NCBI GenBank assembly: GCA_900239685.1
Contig: OENT01000178.1
Location: 62,001-126,000, forward strand
Source of the DNA: Rotaria macrura
Lineage: Eukaryota; Rotifera; Eurotatoria; Philodinida; Philodinidae
DNA length: 64,000 bases
Direction of reading: 5' to 3'
The stretch's first letter is position 1, and each line of letters opens with the position of its first letter. Positions 51,251 to 62,797 of the stretch are shown one piece after another. Under the pieces are notes generated by a model. That model had not been told where the DNA came from. It saw nothing but the letters and a program-made list of their open reading frames with translations, and ran no database searches. A program made the translations under genes and the position numbers.

Positions 51251-54200
51251 TTTAGTCGAGTAAATCGAAGCGATAAGTTTGTATTCTTTCATTCATTCTT
51301 ATATCTTATCAATATTGCATCCATGAAACGATACCAAACCATACAAAACATTATAGATCATGTTTAGCACTATCAATCTTCAATTAACATCGATCTTACA
51401 TATTCTTTTCTCACTCAAATTATATGATTAGAGAGAGATAATATGTGATAAACCTCGTGGCATCACTAAGAATTAATCAGTTGAAATTACCTAGGAAGGT
51501 TTCGTAATGTCTACAGAAATTTAGATAATTTTCAGATCTTCGTTGTGAGAATTATTAAGAGTCTTAAACTTGACATGCAAGCATGTGCTAGTCTACAAAA
51601 ATTTCATATGAAGAAGAACATTATATTAAATAAAGGAAAAAACCAATTATTTTTCAAGATTTTCACGTGTTTTCTCCGCTAAGGGATACAAAAGACACTA
51701 TAAGTTCATGAATAGTAATATAGCTGATTGATTGTAGAGTTCAACTTGGAGGACGAAAACTTCATTAGTTAATTCAAACCATTTTGATTAATGTGCATCT
51801 AGCACTCCTATCGAATAGAGTAGATTACAAAAACTTAGGTTTCGTTACTTACTGTGTTTATTAAAATCACCTAAATATCATAGCAAATGGATTTCAATAA
51901 CTAGGGCAGTGAAATGATTTAGCTTTTCAGTAGTTTCCTCTTGAGAGGCTGGATAACTGATCAAAATTAATATGATTTTGCACCTCATCATATCGAGGTA
52001 CGTTTTTATCTTCATAGGAGATTAGGTCTTGAAAAGATTTTCAACTTTTTAAAATGATATTTTATCCAAACATCTTACAGACACTTAATGCATGAATAAA
52101 AATCATGTTTTCTGTTACAAAATATACACTGAGAAAAATTCATCACATTCAATATTCTATTTTAAAATGTATTCCGACTGTGGAATGATCATAGGAATAT
52201 CGATACTACTTATTCGTATCATGTAACTTATTTTTCGTTAAAGAAAAGCATGCATGAAATTAGCCTATCAGAATAAAACTGCAGGGCTTTCAAACGTAAG
52301 GTTTTTGAATTAATATTTGTCTAACTCTATTATATAATTTCCTCAAACCAGTACAGAATCATTCTGCTTGAGGTAATTAGGTTTCGCATTACAAATAAAT
52401 TGTAGTTGAATAAGAACAGCAACGTATTCGGCTGAATTACTAACATTGATGGTTTCCGGTCAGTACTTTCTATTTTTTCGCAAGTGTCTTACTTTTCTTT
52501 CAGATCCTTCGACGGTATGTTATAGCCCAACCTAACATTGAAACTTAGAATCGGTGATGACATAGAATATATATAGAAAGTGAAGATACTTAGAGTTGAT
52601 TATGGACAATAATCAGAAACTTCAGGATGAACACGTTGATATTTTATGAACAATGTTTTCAATCAAATTTAACTTCACTGAACTTCACATTATTTTTGCT
52701 ATATCATAAGCGATGATTAGTGATGGAAATTATTCAATCAGAAGTTTTCTCGAATAAACAATTGAGTAGCCGAGTGTTCTGCCAGATGCTTAATTGTAAA
52801 ACAGAAAGTTTCTTATTTCTTTAGAAAGATAAGTTTCCTAAAATGATTTTGAACAACATAAAGTATATTAATCAGAAATATACATGACATTCTCTATCAT
52901 AATATCTCGTTAGATGTGTAATTCTCAATGTAGGTAGAATCAGTGTTTCTATTTATTTTCTCTCCAGATTATTCTGAAATTAAGTCGAAGTTAAAGCCTT
53001 CGTTTTCAATGGAATCATTCCTATGATATTTCATGTTAAATAGTTTATCTGATATCATCAAACAAAATTTTTTTAATGTGTGTTTCCTTCACGAAATGTG
53101 CGGATAGTCAAACGATTATTTGATTTCAAGGAATCATAAATTACACGCTGAATGAGTTTCGATTATCTTTCTTTTTCTACATGTATTAAAAGAAAGATGA
53201 TCTAGAAATCACTAGAATATGCATCTTTTAACAACTGTTCATGGTCAAATATTTAGTTTCATTTCATGTAAAGAGACTATGACTAAAGTCGTATTGCATC
53301 CATATGGCGATAGTATCGTGACTAAAAACACTACAAATGGAAAGATGAAATGACCAAAGGATCATCAACGATGATTCTTTCTTCTTCTCATCAAAGCTCT
53401 TGAAAATCTTGCGCCATAAAGAATTTTTTGTATCGAATTTGGTCTTGTAATATATGGGAACTTACTCTATTAGGTGGTACGCATACGGTAAAAACGAAAA
53501 AAATTGATCTCTTTAAATCATGTTTGAAAAAATATCTTCGAGATCAAACATATCTGACCATGTTTTTTATTTTTCAAGAAAAACATCACACTAATAGAAA
53601 TATTCTTCTCATTAATCCTACTATAAATCGAGCAAAAGAAAGATTAAGATAAATGACTATTTTATTACACTTAATTAGGTTTTACTCAATGAATACTTCA
53701 CCTACATACAAATTCTATTTTTAAAACCAAGATAGAACCGAGACATAATGTTAGATATCATAGATATCTATATCAGCATACAGAAAATATATCAAAATGA
53801 AACATAAAATGGACATAGTTACATATTTTTTAAATTATTCTGTAAATACTTTAGATACTTTTCATTTATTTTTCTTGCAAAAATAATCTAGGATCAGTGT
53901 TTTGTTGTGAAACAGCATCTCAATTATCGAAAAAATGTGAAATAGTTCAGTTTATAGATATGAAATATCTATAAATCGAGGTTTTAGAAAAGACCGTCAT
54001 CAAATGATTTCGAAACTTTAAGAAGACATAAATCTTTAGTAATCGAAAAAAGTGAATGTTGATCATAGGCTCATGTAATTTGCACTTAATAGGAATCTCT
54101 CTACTTGCAGTCATTAAAAGGAAACATTACCTTTTCTATTCATCTTTTCGCTGAGATACTAAAATAGTATATTTTCCAGATTTCATGAAGATCTACAGAG

Positions 54201-54265
54201 TAATCATAGAATTCAAATTTAATGAGAATAGAAGTCTCGATTAAATAAGTTGATTCAGTAAGGAG
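51251..54265. other. Intergenic DNA
   Basis: Three kb of AT-rich DNA without supported genes or paired repeats. A 74-residue frame at 53428-53652 begins without ATG and has no splice context. Confidence 0.45.
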
Positions 54266-55438
54266 CAGAGGTGGGCGGGGCATCGATTTTTGACTCCCCG
54301 CGAGTCCCGATCTGCTGCGCTTGGCAACCCGCCTCACCAATCCCCGTGAGTCATTTTTCTAAACGCCCGCGCCCCGTTTGTGCCCCGTAGAGGTGTACTC
54401 CTCGGGTGCCCGGTCTGTCCCGTTGATTTTCTGGCGGACCCGCCAGGCACCCGTGAAACCCGTAGAAAATTTTCTTCCGAGATAAAGTTTTTTACTACTA
54501 CACTTCGGCTATTTTGATCTTTGGCCACAGGAAGAACAAATTCCTTTCAGCATGGCAATTGTTTCTCATGAGTGACTTTATGATATTCGACAAGGGTATA
54601 TTTCTCTGATTTCTCTTTAAAAAGCATCTTGATATTGAATGGATTGTATTCGATATTACTTTATGAACATTGATCAAGAGCAGGGATTAGCCTAAAGAGA
54701 AAAAGGGGGTGAGGGGTTCTAGATATGGATCCCAGTACACCCCCCCCCTCCCAGAACAAATTTATTACATAAAAATTAAAAGAAAAAACTTTGTGAAGTA
54801 ACGGTACTATTGAAAAAGTGCTGCTTTTCGAAAGGATGGGGTGAGGGTCCGGATGCCCTGCCCTCTTCCTGTCAATATACACATCCCTGACCAAGAGATG
54901 CAGAAGTGTTTGAAGAGGGGTGAGGGATATTCAATGGCATCGAACTATCAAAGGATTCTTCATCAGATGATAAAGCATTAAATTCGATCATTGCCGTTGA
55001 TAAGAGAATCAATTGATTCTATGTATTAATTGCAAATATCAAATGATTTTTTGTTTATTCTTTGACTACTTAGCATAAATCAATTATCGAAATATGGAAA
55101 ATGATAAGGAAAGGAAGAAAGAAAGAAGTCAGCTTGTCGCTGTTAATTGGATGAAAATAATGAACGGATCTGTATATGCGTCCTGTAGTGTATATCTAGA
55201 ATAATGAGATCTATCGAAAAAATTTTCACGGTCCTTCATCGTGCCCCGCAGAAATTCTGTATCTGCCCGCCCCCACCCAAGCCCTACACACTGTTAAAAT
55301 TTCCAAACCCGTCTCGCTCGCCCATATCTTGAAGAGAACCCATGCCCCGAAAATCTCGAAGAAATTAAAAAAACTGCTTCCTGTGGGGCCCGTGCCACAT
55401 GGCACCGTGGGTTAAAACCCGTGACCCGCTGACCTCTG
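54266..55438. mobile_element. hAT-like element interrupted by a nested MITE
   Basis: The left end is CAGAGGTGGGCGGGGCATC and the right end, minus strand, CAGAGGTCAGCGGGTCACGG. Flanks GTAAGGAG (54258-54265) and ATAAAGAG (55439-55446) match at 6 of 8, so the insertion is old. Both ends are rich in GCCCCG/CCCGCC subterminal motifs, including GCCCCGTTTGTGCCCCG on the left and GTGCCCCGCAG on the right. No transposase frame was seen. A younger MITE occupies 54681-54889. Confidence 0.75.
54681..54889. mobile_element. Nested hAT-type MITE
   Basis: Ends are CAGGGATTAGCC and, on the minus strand, CAGGGATGTGTA, sharing CAGGGAT. Flanks ATCAAGAG (54673-54680) and ACCAAGAG (54890-54897) match at 7 of 8. 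The interior is C-rich on the left (CACCCCCCCCCTCCC). It lies inside the older 54266-55438 element. Confidence 0.8.
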
Positions 55439-55446
55439 ATAAAGAG

Positions 55447-57727
55447 CACTTATTCTGTTATATCATTTTCGAAAATAACCATGTAGGTTTTTCACATAAA
55501 ATACTATCAGGAATTGAATACCTCACAATAGGAACTACTAGAAACCTTTAAACTTTTGTTCAATCAAGTAATTACATTGAGTACTTACTTGATTATTTTG
55601 AAAATATTTCTTCTTGAAGTCTTACTACTCATTAAACATTACATCGAATCAAGAAAGGATTAGGGTGGATAAGGCCATTTTTTCGCCCTTCAAGAAATGG
55701 AGCTATTTTTATTGGATTGAATTTAGGTTTAGACCCTGATCATGTTTCATAGCTTTTCTTCTCAAATTGCTAGAAAGAATTTTCGGGCCTGTGGTCTCCG
55801 ACAGGGATGGTGAAAATTGTTTTTTTCTCTACTCAAATGAAATGTATTCTAGCTCATAGAGATACGTGTGTTGATTACGACTATCAACATTATGAGGTCC
55901 TTGAATGTTCTCTTAGCTTTGTACGCTACACATTTCCAGATGTCCGATAAAACGGAATTGTCGATTTGCAATCCCCTGATGGAGCTTTTGCATCGTAGGA
56001 TTTTTCAGAAATGTACATTGTATATGTAAAACTATATGTTGCATCTGAAGATTAACATAAAATTACTTTTGCACAATGATTTTACCTGATTTATTCAGAT
56101 AAAGTAATCGAAAATCACTTTTCCTCTCTCTTCAACCATGTTTGGTTCCCTGTTTCGTCATGAGAATTATTAGAAGTGATACCATTTTTTCCTATTATAT
56201 AGAACTTTTCATGCTTTATCGATTTGAGGTGTTTAAAATATGAAGAGAAGGGTACGCCATTGTTGATAGCGCAAATGATCTGTTATTCTTTAGATTATTT
56301 TAAGAAGAACTCTACATAATAATGAGTATTCGGTCGTTATGTTTTAAATTATATCGATTACACGATTAGTTGGTGGACTAAAATGATTGAGGTATTAGAT
56401 GCGAATAAAACTGTCTCTAGTTCCACAAGATTTTAATACAGGTGATGCGATTTCTAACAATCGATACATATATGTATACATTCGACTTGCAATAGGTCGA
56501 CTAGCTTTGAATGGCTCACCTCCTATACTCGGACACAGAAGAGAAAGACAAAGATCTATAGATCCATGCCAACAGGAGAGAAAGAGAATCTTTGTAAATC
56601 TTTCGTCCCTTTTCAAGTTCCTTATATATTTATATGCGTACCGTAAAGATCTATCATATACCCACCCTGATAACCTCATGACTGTTAGCTCTGATATGTA
56701 TAGAATGAAAGAGACAAGAAGTGTCACTGATGTTATGAGATAGAACAATGAAAAATAGTAGCGTCGCGGGAATGAAATCAAAACCTCTTGCTATTCAGGT
56801 ATTTGTCCTGGGATTAAAGGACTAGAACGTGCATCTAAATCATCGTTTGGCATTAGCGTAATCCGACACTGACGGTAACAACACCCCCAGCCGAAGCCAC
56901 AGCCACACCGAGACCAAAACTGACACCCACACCTTTTATTGGCACTTGTGAATTAATAAGAATACGTTATACTTAAGTTAACAATCTTCGTCGGATCCCA
57001 TCTATTTTGATTCGCTTCACAGTTTTTAATTCATAATCAACCGGTACAGCAGAGATTTAAAATCGAATTAAGATTAGAAAGACATCGAAATGGTCATAAA
57101 AATCCAATATAACCTTCAGGAACTTACTTAAATCTCTAAAGTTTTCATCTGCCAACATCATTATGTCAAGATTCGATGATTGAGAAATTGCGTGAAGATT
57201 ATCAAGAACAATGAAATGACAATAGGGAAATTTTAAATATTTTTTTAAAATTTCTGGTAGACAAGTACATGGAAAAGAATGAATTTGGCATACTGAAGTC
57301 TGTCTACAATACTTGATAGAGAGATTTTTTGATTCTCTAGATTGATGCTGCTGTTTTCGCCAATGATCATAGCACATTGATCCGTAATGAAGTTTATATT
57401 CGATTGATATTCACTACTTGATAGAAAACAAAGTCGATTATTATATTGAAATCAATAAAAGTAAGAAAATCACAAAAGAAATTCAAACTGGACTCATTTC
57501 TTTGCTAATAGTTTGTCTAAAAAAAATACATGATTGCTTGGTAAGAAGAAAACTTAAACAAAGGAAAGAAATATATTACCAAATGGTATGCAAGCATAGA
57601 ATCAGTTTCCAATAATCATATTCATGAAATTTTTATTGAACACCTTTCTCGAGGTTGAAATAGCGGCTTGTCTATCAAATTAATCTGCATCTAGTTTCAC
57701 AACTCAGAATGTACTGAATAGTATATA
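55447..57727. other. Intergenic DNA with weak repeat debris
   Basis: An unpaired CAGGGATGGTG end occurs at about 55803. A minus-strand frame at 57057-57377 codes a Cys/Leu-rich 106-residue peptide without ATG/splice support. A degenerate ACCNAC hexamer patch at 56868-56935 is listed separately. No gene is supported. Confidence 0.4.
56868..56935. repeat. Degenerate C/A hexamer tract
   Basis: The sequence breaks into hexamers close to AGCCAC/ACCCAC (ACCCCC, AGCCAC, AGCCAC, ACCGAG, ACCAAA, ACTGAC, ACCCAC). It resembles, in reverse complement, the G/T hexamer array near 62 kb. Confidence 0.45.
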
Positions 57728-57779
57728 TTGGTTCAAGATATCCTAGTGAGTGTCTCGTACAGTGGATATTCAAAAAGCA

Positions 57780-58095
57780 CTCATGATAGCTCAGGTCGAA
57801 GACGTACGGTGGGAACTGGCCGGATCCCGTGTTATTCCCACGAATTCCGGAAGCGGGTTTCCGAAATCGGTTCCGGGTTCCGGCTCCGGCTTACTTCCGA
57901 ACAATCCGGGCACCGGAGCGTATCCACGGATACGGCCCCCGTTTCCAAGCCCGGAGCGCATACGGTCAAGATCCGATCATTTCCGAACCGGATACCGATA
58001 ACGGAAAAAGCAATTTTCCCATCCGAAGAGCACACGGCTCAGATCTGATCGTTTCCGCTAAGCTCACAAAAACTCATCTGGCCGTTTCCCAAACA
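57780..58095. repeat. GC-rich TTCCGG-motif block, part of an old element
   Basis: TTCCGG/CCGGAA and TTTCCGA recur many times in about 300 bp, leaving open frames in several registers that are composition artefacts. A second block of the same type lies at 59380-59560. The two are separated by the hAT MITE insertion at 58746, so they may be halves of one older repeat. Confidence 0.5.
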
Positions 58096-58745
58096 GCGCT
58101 AAATACTCAGAATTACTAAGCAAAGCTCTCCGCATTTCGAAGCCAGCTTTTACTTCCTTTTAAACAAGCATGAAACAACACCAGAAGATACCTTGGGGAA
58201 AAAAAGCATTCTATGAAACATTATACATTACTCTCGAAAATTGTTTTTGTCACAAAAATAGGAATTTTCAGTGTGAAGACCTAAAAATCAGATTTTAACT
58301 TTTTAAGACTTTGGAAAACCGAAAAAGATATGTGTAAGAACAGCACACATGTTATACACCCGCGTTTTGAGACTTTCCTGAGTCTTCAATCAAGGTAAGT
58401 GACTCTTCTAAAGTCTGTAAATGACCTATCATTTCAAATTTTTATCAAACAACGTTGGAATGCAGATTAATGCACTGAAAACAATAACACTTTAAGTACC
58501 ACATCTAAAATTTTCACACGAACCCATAAAAATATGGTAAACTATCCATGTCATCCAGATTGTCCTTAAATTAACGGATTTAGAAAAAAATCCCAAAATA
58601 GACCTTTACAGGTCTTTTTTTGTAAAATGATGATTTGGTTATCTAGCAATGATATAATTGAGAATTTAGTATTTGATGTAATTGTTTTTCAAGTGGAGGC
58701 CTGATTTCTAAAGCAGAAATAATTTGATCGGAAGACGGTCTATTC

Positions 58746-59357
58746 CAGGGTTGCACCAAATCCTGTTTTTAGGTGATAAACATGACTCATTTTCGATGTG
58801 AAGAACCGTCCGTTGTTGTCAAATCTTCGGGTGCTCTCTACTCAACTCTTATTGCTCTACTTGATACAATATATAGATATGTCTAATCTTAATTTAAAAT
58901 GTGCAGGATTTGGAAGGATTTGACGAAAAAACGTGAATTTTCGATCAAATCCTGTCATATCCTAAAACTTTTTAAGTACGCTTTGACATATCTATATATT
59001 GTGTCAGGTAGAGCAATAAGAGTTGAGTAGAGAGCACCCGAAGATTTGACAAGAACTGACGGTTCTTCATATCGAAAATGAGTCATCTTTATCACCTAAA
59101 AACAGGATTTGGTGCACGCCTACACTGTAAAAAAGGGCACATTAATATACCCTTTAAGGGTTTATGAAAATGCAACGTATAATAAACCCTTTTTCCGTTT
59201 ATGAAATTTTTCATAAACCCTTTAGGGTATTTTAAACATGATGATAAACCCTCGAAAGGTTTATGAAAAATTTCATAAACGGAAAAAGGGTTTATTATAC
59301 GTTGCATTTTAATAAACCCTTAAAGAGTATATTAATGTGCCCTTTTTTTACAGTGTA
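58746..59357. mobile_element. Fold-back hAT-type MITE, interrupted near its right end
   Basis: Perfect 8 bp duplications GTCTATTC flank it (58738-58745 and 59358-59365). Ends are CAGGGTTGCACC and, on the minus strand, TAGGCGTGCACC. Long inverted arms (about 58751-58880 and 58985-59117) share TGCACCAAATCCTG, AGGTGATAAA and CGGGTGCTCTCTACTCAACT. Without the nested MITE it would be 377 bp. Confidence 0.9.
59123..59355. mobile_element. TA-target palindromic MITE nested in the hAT MITE
   Basis: Ends are CACTGTAAAAAAGGGCACAT and its near-exact reverse complement at the right. The flanking dinucleotide TA is duplicated (59121-59122, 59356-59357). Removing the element and one TA restores the end of the surrounding hAT MITE next to its GTCTATTC duplication. 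A TA duplication with such ends suggests a Tc1/mariner-type MITE. The interior is a second inverted pair of AAACCCTTT-rich sequence. Confidence 0.9.
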
Positions 59358-59379
59358 GTCTATTCCGACTGTTTTCCGA

Positions 59380-59624
59380 TGGTTCTTTATCGCAGTAGTG
59401 TATTTTCCCGTTGGATTCTAGCGGAACTTGCCATAGTTCCAGTAGGTTCCTGGCTGATACAAACTATTGCGTTGAAATTTCCAGTTTTCGGAAATGGCCG
59501 GAATATCCAGGTTCCGGGTACTGATCCGGGCTCTGGAACGAACGACCAGGGAGAAAATCCCGCGAGTACTCATGACTCATGAGTACTTGTGGATTTGACT
59601 CCTTATTACTAGTACTCGTACTAT
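59380..59624. repeat. GC-rich TTCCGG block and ACTCATGA subterminal-like repeats
   Basis: It contains TTCCGGGT, GGCCGGAAT and CTCTGG, then overlapping ACTCATGA/TCATGAGTA and AGTACTCGTA motifs like those near the ends of the hAT element at 35.8-37.3 kb. It is probably the right part of an older element also seen at 57780-58095. Confidence 0.4.
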
Positions 59625-59633
59625 AATCTGAGT

Positions 59634-60332
59634 CAGTGCTTCCAATAGAAATCTAAAACAAAATGTACATGTACACCTTACTTACATGAGCAAAGTGTAC
59701 GTTTACACTTTGTTTTTGGGACCAAAGTGTACAAAGCGTACTGAAAGCAATTTTGTCGATGTAAAAAACAAAGGTATTGTTCGTTTTGCAGTGATGAATA
59801 TAAACAAAGATTTAGAAAGCAATTAGCAGCGATAGCAGGACTGTGAAAGAGATATAAGGATCACTGGCCTGAAAAAAATTGGCTAAGGGTTTCTCGGAGT
59901 TTTCGACCAACTGTATTTCTTGATTTTAATCACAGCGCCGTCACCATCACAATATGTTGTCTATGCGAATCACATCAATCAGTGTGAAAATGTGATTGAA
60001 ATGAAGTGCGGTGTAATGAGGCTTCTCATTCCAACCCCTTTGCGCGTTTGCATGCGAATAAATGATAAATAGGCATACTGTTTCATAATCTGACACAATA
60101 TTTTTTTAAATATGAGAAGACAATAAGTTTGAACAACAAAAATAATTGAAAGGTCAGTCTAATATCTAATACAATAGGCGAAAATCTAGAATCAAAGTGT
60201 AAATAGATTTTGCAAAGTGTACTGTGTACACTTTGATTCTTAGAGCAAAGTGTAAATCACAGTGTAAATCAGAATTAGCAGATGCTCTGTACATTTTACT
60301 TCAGCTTGGTACACCTGCTATTGGAAACACTG
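59634..60332. mobile_element. hAT-type element A with AAAGTGTA subterminal repeats
   Basis: Ends are CAGTGCTTCCAATAG and, minus strand, CAGTGTTTCCAATAG. Duplicated flanks are ATCTGAGT (59626-59633) and ACCTGAGT (60333-60340), 7 of 8. AAAGTGTA or its complement TACACTTT recurs several times near each end, as transposase-binding subterminal repeats do in hAT elements. No transposase frame was seen. It inserted at the very left edge of element B. Confidence 0.88.
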
Positions 60333-60339
60333 ACCTGAG

Positions 60340-61766
60340 TAGTGATGGGCCGTAAGACGTAAGAAGCGTAATACGTTCATTTTCATATCGCCGTATGTCG
60401 TGACAGAACAGAAAATAAAAATCTTATATTAAGGAATTGAACGTAAGAAAAACTATACAGGATGTAAAAGTGTGTACAAGTACGATATAATGATAATCAA
60501 ACGTAAAGTGTACGAAATATATAGGTTTGAAATAAAATGAAGACGAAAGAATGATTATCCCAATATGGAACTTAATAAATATAAAACTATGTAGATTGAG
60601 ACCGTGTAGCTGAAATAATGAACGTTTAAAATTTCATACTGATCGAAACAATTATTAAATCTTTTAATTCTTGAATATATTTCTGTTGATTGTATTGTTT
60701 CACACAGCATGTGATAGTGAAAATGATTATCGTTTAACAAAGAATACATATGATTCTTCTTTTTATACTCGCTACCTTCAAATACGATGCAATGGATATT
60801 CAAAGTTTGATCGTTCAAGTGCATTAATCTAACGGATTTCGGTTCAAAATCATAGATTTATTTTTTCACAACTTCAAATATTGTTGAATAGTAAAAAAAT
60901 GAAAGGAAAACTATAAATACAGTCCAATGAATTTGGCATTTTTATCGTTTATTTTTCCGTATCTTGCGTTTAGGAACAAGAGAATATTTGCATTTTCGGG
61001 TTTTAATCTCGAACGTCTATCTGACATTAAGTGACCTGACGCTAATGCAAAAAAAATAATTTCCGATGGTACACTAGTACCTGTAATGCATAAATATTTA
61101 CAAACTAACTGCGATAAAATAGGATATTTTTTATTGTTACTATAACACCATCTTAAAGGATTTTCATTTCGGGGAATTTCTTGTTCATCTTCAGACAATA
61201 CTAATTCTGAATCACAAATGTTTGGTCACGTTGTATTATGTTTGGTTATCATTATATAGAATAAATCAAATTGCTTTTGTTTTTGATCTTGTGTATTCGA
61301 TGGTGTATAGATAAGAAAAATGACTTGTAAGCAGATGTTCAGAGCAAAAACTGAAAGGAGATTTCTTCGAAGTTGAAAACCTAATTTGGAATTCAAAGAA
61401 ACTTGTTGAACTTTATATATATATGTGTATCGAGATATTCAGCGGAAAAAATTGAAACCCTTTATTTATTACGTTACATGTTGTTATTACGTTATTCTCT
61501 GTGTGACAAAATAAATGCATACTTCTTTTCTATCGTTTAGCTATTGTTGTGTTATATACCATTACGATGAAATGCGACGATATAGCGTGCAACAGAATAG
61601 AATAATATATTTTCCAACAGAAAAAGACTAGAGAATGTGTTACAAGTGTCGCATATAGTCGAAGAACTGAACGGTATGACGTGCTAGTTTTCTTCTTTCT
61701 TTCCTTCGTACGCGATCATGAAATATATAACTTCGGTATAGTCGAATATGTTACGGCCCATCACTA
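60340..61766. mobile_element. hAT element B, internally deleted, keeping a transposase fragment
   Basis: Ends are TAGTGATGGGCCGTAA and its exact complement at 61751-61766. The perfect 8 bp duplication AATCTGAG is found at 61767-61774 and, displaced by element A, at 59625-59632. It carries a minus-strand hAT C-terminal domain relic, so the superfamily assignment is direct. Confidence 0.92.
60911..61198 (-). pseudogene. hAT transposase C-terminal dimerisation domain fragment
   Basis: The open frame has no ATG; it starts after a TGA near 61230, so no N-terminal zinc-finger or RNase H-like catalytic part remains. The residues match the hATC domain: YPILSQLVCKYLCI, then TSVPSEIIFFALAS, RRSRLKPENANILLFLN. 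In active elements this domain mediates transposase dimerisation. Here the usual SERVFS-like motif is changed (SEIIFF), and 570 bp upstream hold no coding exons. It is a truncated relic of the element's own transposase. Confidence 0.88.
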
Positions 61767-61774
61767 AATCTGAG

Positions 61775-61989
61775 TACTTTAGTGAGTTTTATTAAAATAC
61801 TCATACACCTATATTTTATTCAGTATTTTTGTAGTAAGTTAAATTTATTTAATTTTAGAAACTGATTATAGAACAGGGATGCACACTAAAAATTTGAGAA
61901 ATGAACATGCTTTATCATCTTAAAATGTTTTTAATTATGACATAGAGAAAAAATTTTTATATGCAGAATGCAAGACAAACTGAATAAAA
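61775..61989. other. Flank of hAT B with an unpaired hAT-like end
   Basis: CAGGGATGCACAC at 61874-61886 has the form of a hAT left terminus, but I found no matching right end before the window edge. Confidence 0.35.
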
Positions 61990-62300
61990 GCCTGTTGCTG
62001 TTGGTATGGGTGTTTGATGCTGTGCGTGTGGGATTAGGTTCTGATCCTGGTCAGGGTCTTGATTTTGGATCGGGTCTGAATCTGGGTCCGGATCTTGTTC
62101 TTGTTCTTGGTTCTGGTCTGCGCCTTGGTCCTGGTTTCGTTCATTCTGGTTGAATGTGTTTGATGTTTGTTGGCTATTGGATTCAGGTTCGGATTTGGTT
62201 ATGTTGTATTGGGGGTCTGCATAGCTCTCGGTTTTAGCTTGGATTTGTTTGTGTTTGAGTTTTTGTTCATCTTCGCTTGGTTTTGGGTCCTTTACCGTGT
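61990..62300. repeat. Degenerate GGTCTG-type hexamer array
   Basis: From about 62030 the sequence can be cut into hexamers close to GGTCTG/GGTCTT/GGATCT for at least fifteen units, with drift toward both ends. The resulting open frame (GLGSDPGQGL..., LVLVLGSGLR) is a by-product. The array starts next to GTGTGGGATT, so derivation from telomere-like repeats is conceivable but unproven. Confidence 0.6.
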
Positions 62301-62797
62301 CGTGGGTATGGACGAATCTTGAAGCGCTCGTAATCGAAAGAAAGTTTGGTTTAGATCATTTTAGTGTCCGTTATATGGAGAAAAGCAATGAAGACTACAG
62401 CATTCTGTTATATTTATATTATGTTTCACTGAAAAGTTGAGTATTTCGATTGAGTCGTTGCTGTTTTCGGGTTTATACAAACTGAAATTTGTTCATTTCT
62501 ACGTTCAAAGAGATTGGTAGTCGCCATCGATCCTCAGGGAACTGGTCTGAAGGTAAAGTACTACATTGTTGTTGGAGCGCGAAATGGTGGTCATAGCTTT
62601 AATCTCATATTCATGTCGTTTTTAAATGCAAAGGACGCTTAGAGTGGGTCCGGAAATCGATAGGTGATCTTTGAACTACAACAAATAGAGAGTAAATCTG
62701 AAAACTCTGATTAGCTCTTGTATATGTCTACGAATGCCACTTTTTTCACAAATGTACCAATAACAAAAAATAGATTGAAGAACCAACGGGGCTAACC
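62301..62797. other. Intergenic DNA
   Basis: I see no supported gene or repeat here. Confidence 0.4.

Noticed and set aside
53428..53652. 74-residue plus-strand frame
   Set aside because: No ATG start, no acceptor in correct context, no recognisable motif.
55803..55820. CAGGGATGG as a hAT end
   Set aside because: No partner end with a target duplication was seen.
57057..57377. 106-residue Cys/Leu-rich minus-strand frame
   Set aside because: Protein-like in part, but it lacks supporting splice sites, neighbours or a recognisable domain.
57728..58119. Overlapping open frames in three registers
   Set aside because: Produced by the GC-rich TTCCGG repeat; no start, splice or domain evidence.
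59092..59307. 71-residue minus-strand frame
   Set aside because: It spans the boundary of two nested MITEs and reflects their palindromic sequence.
61874..61886. CAGGGATGCACAC as a further hAT end
   Set aside because: No matching right terminus or duplication could be found inside the window.
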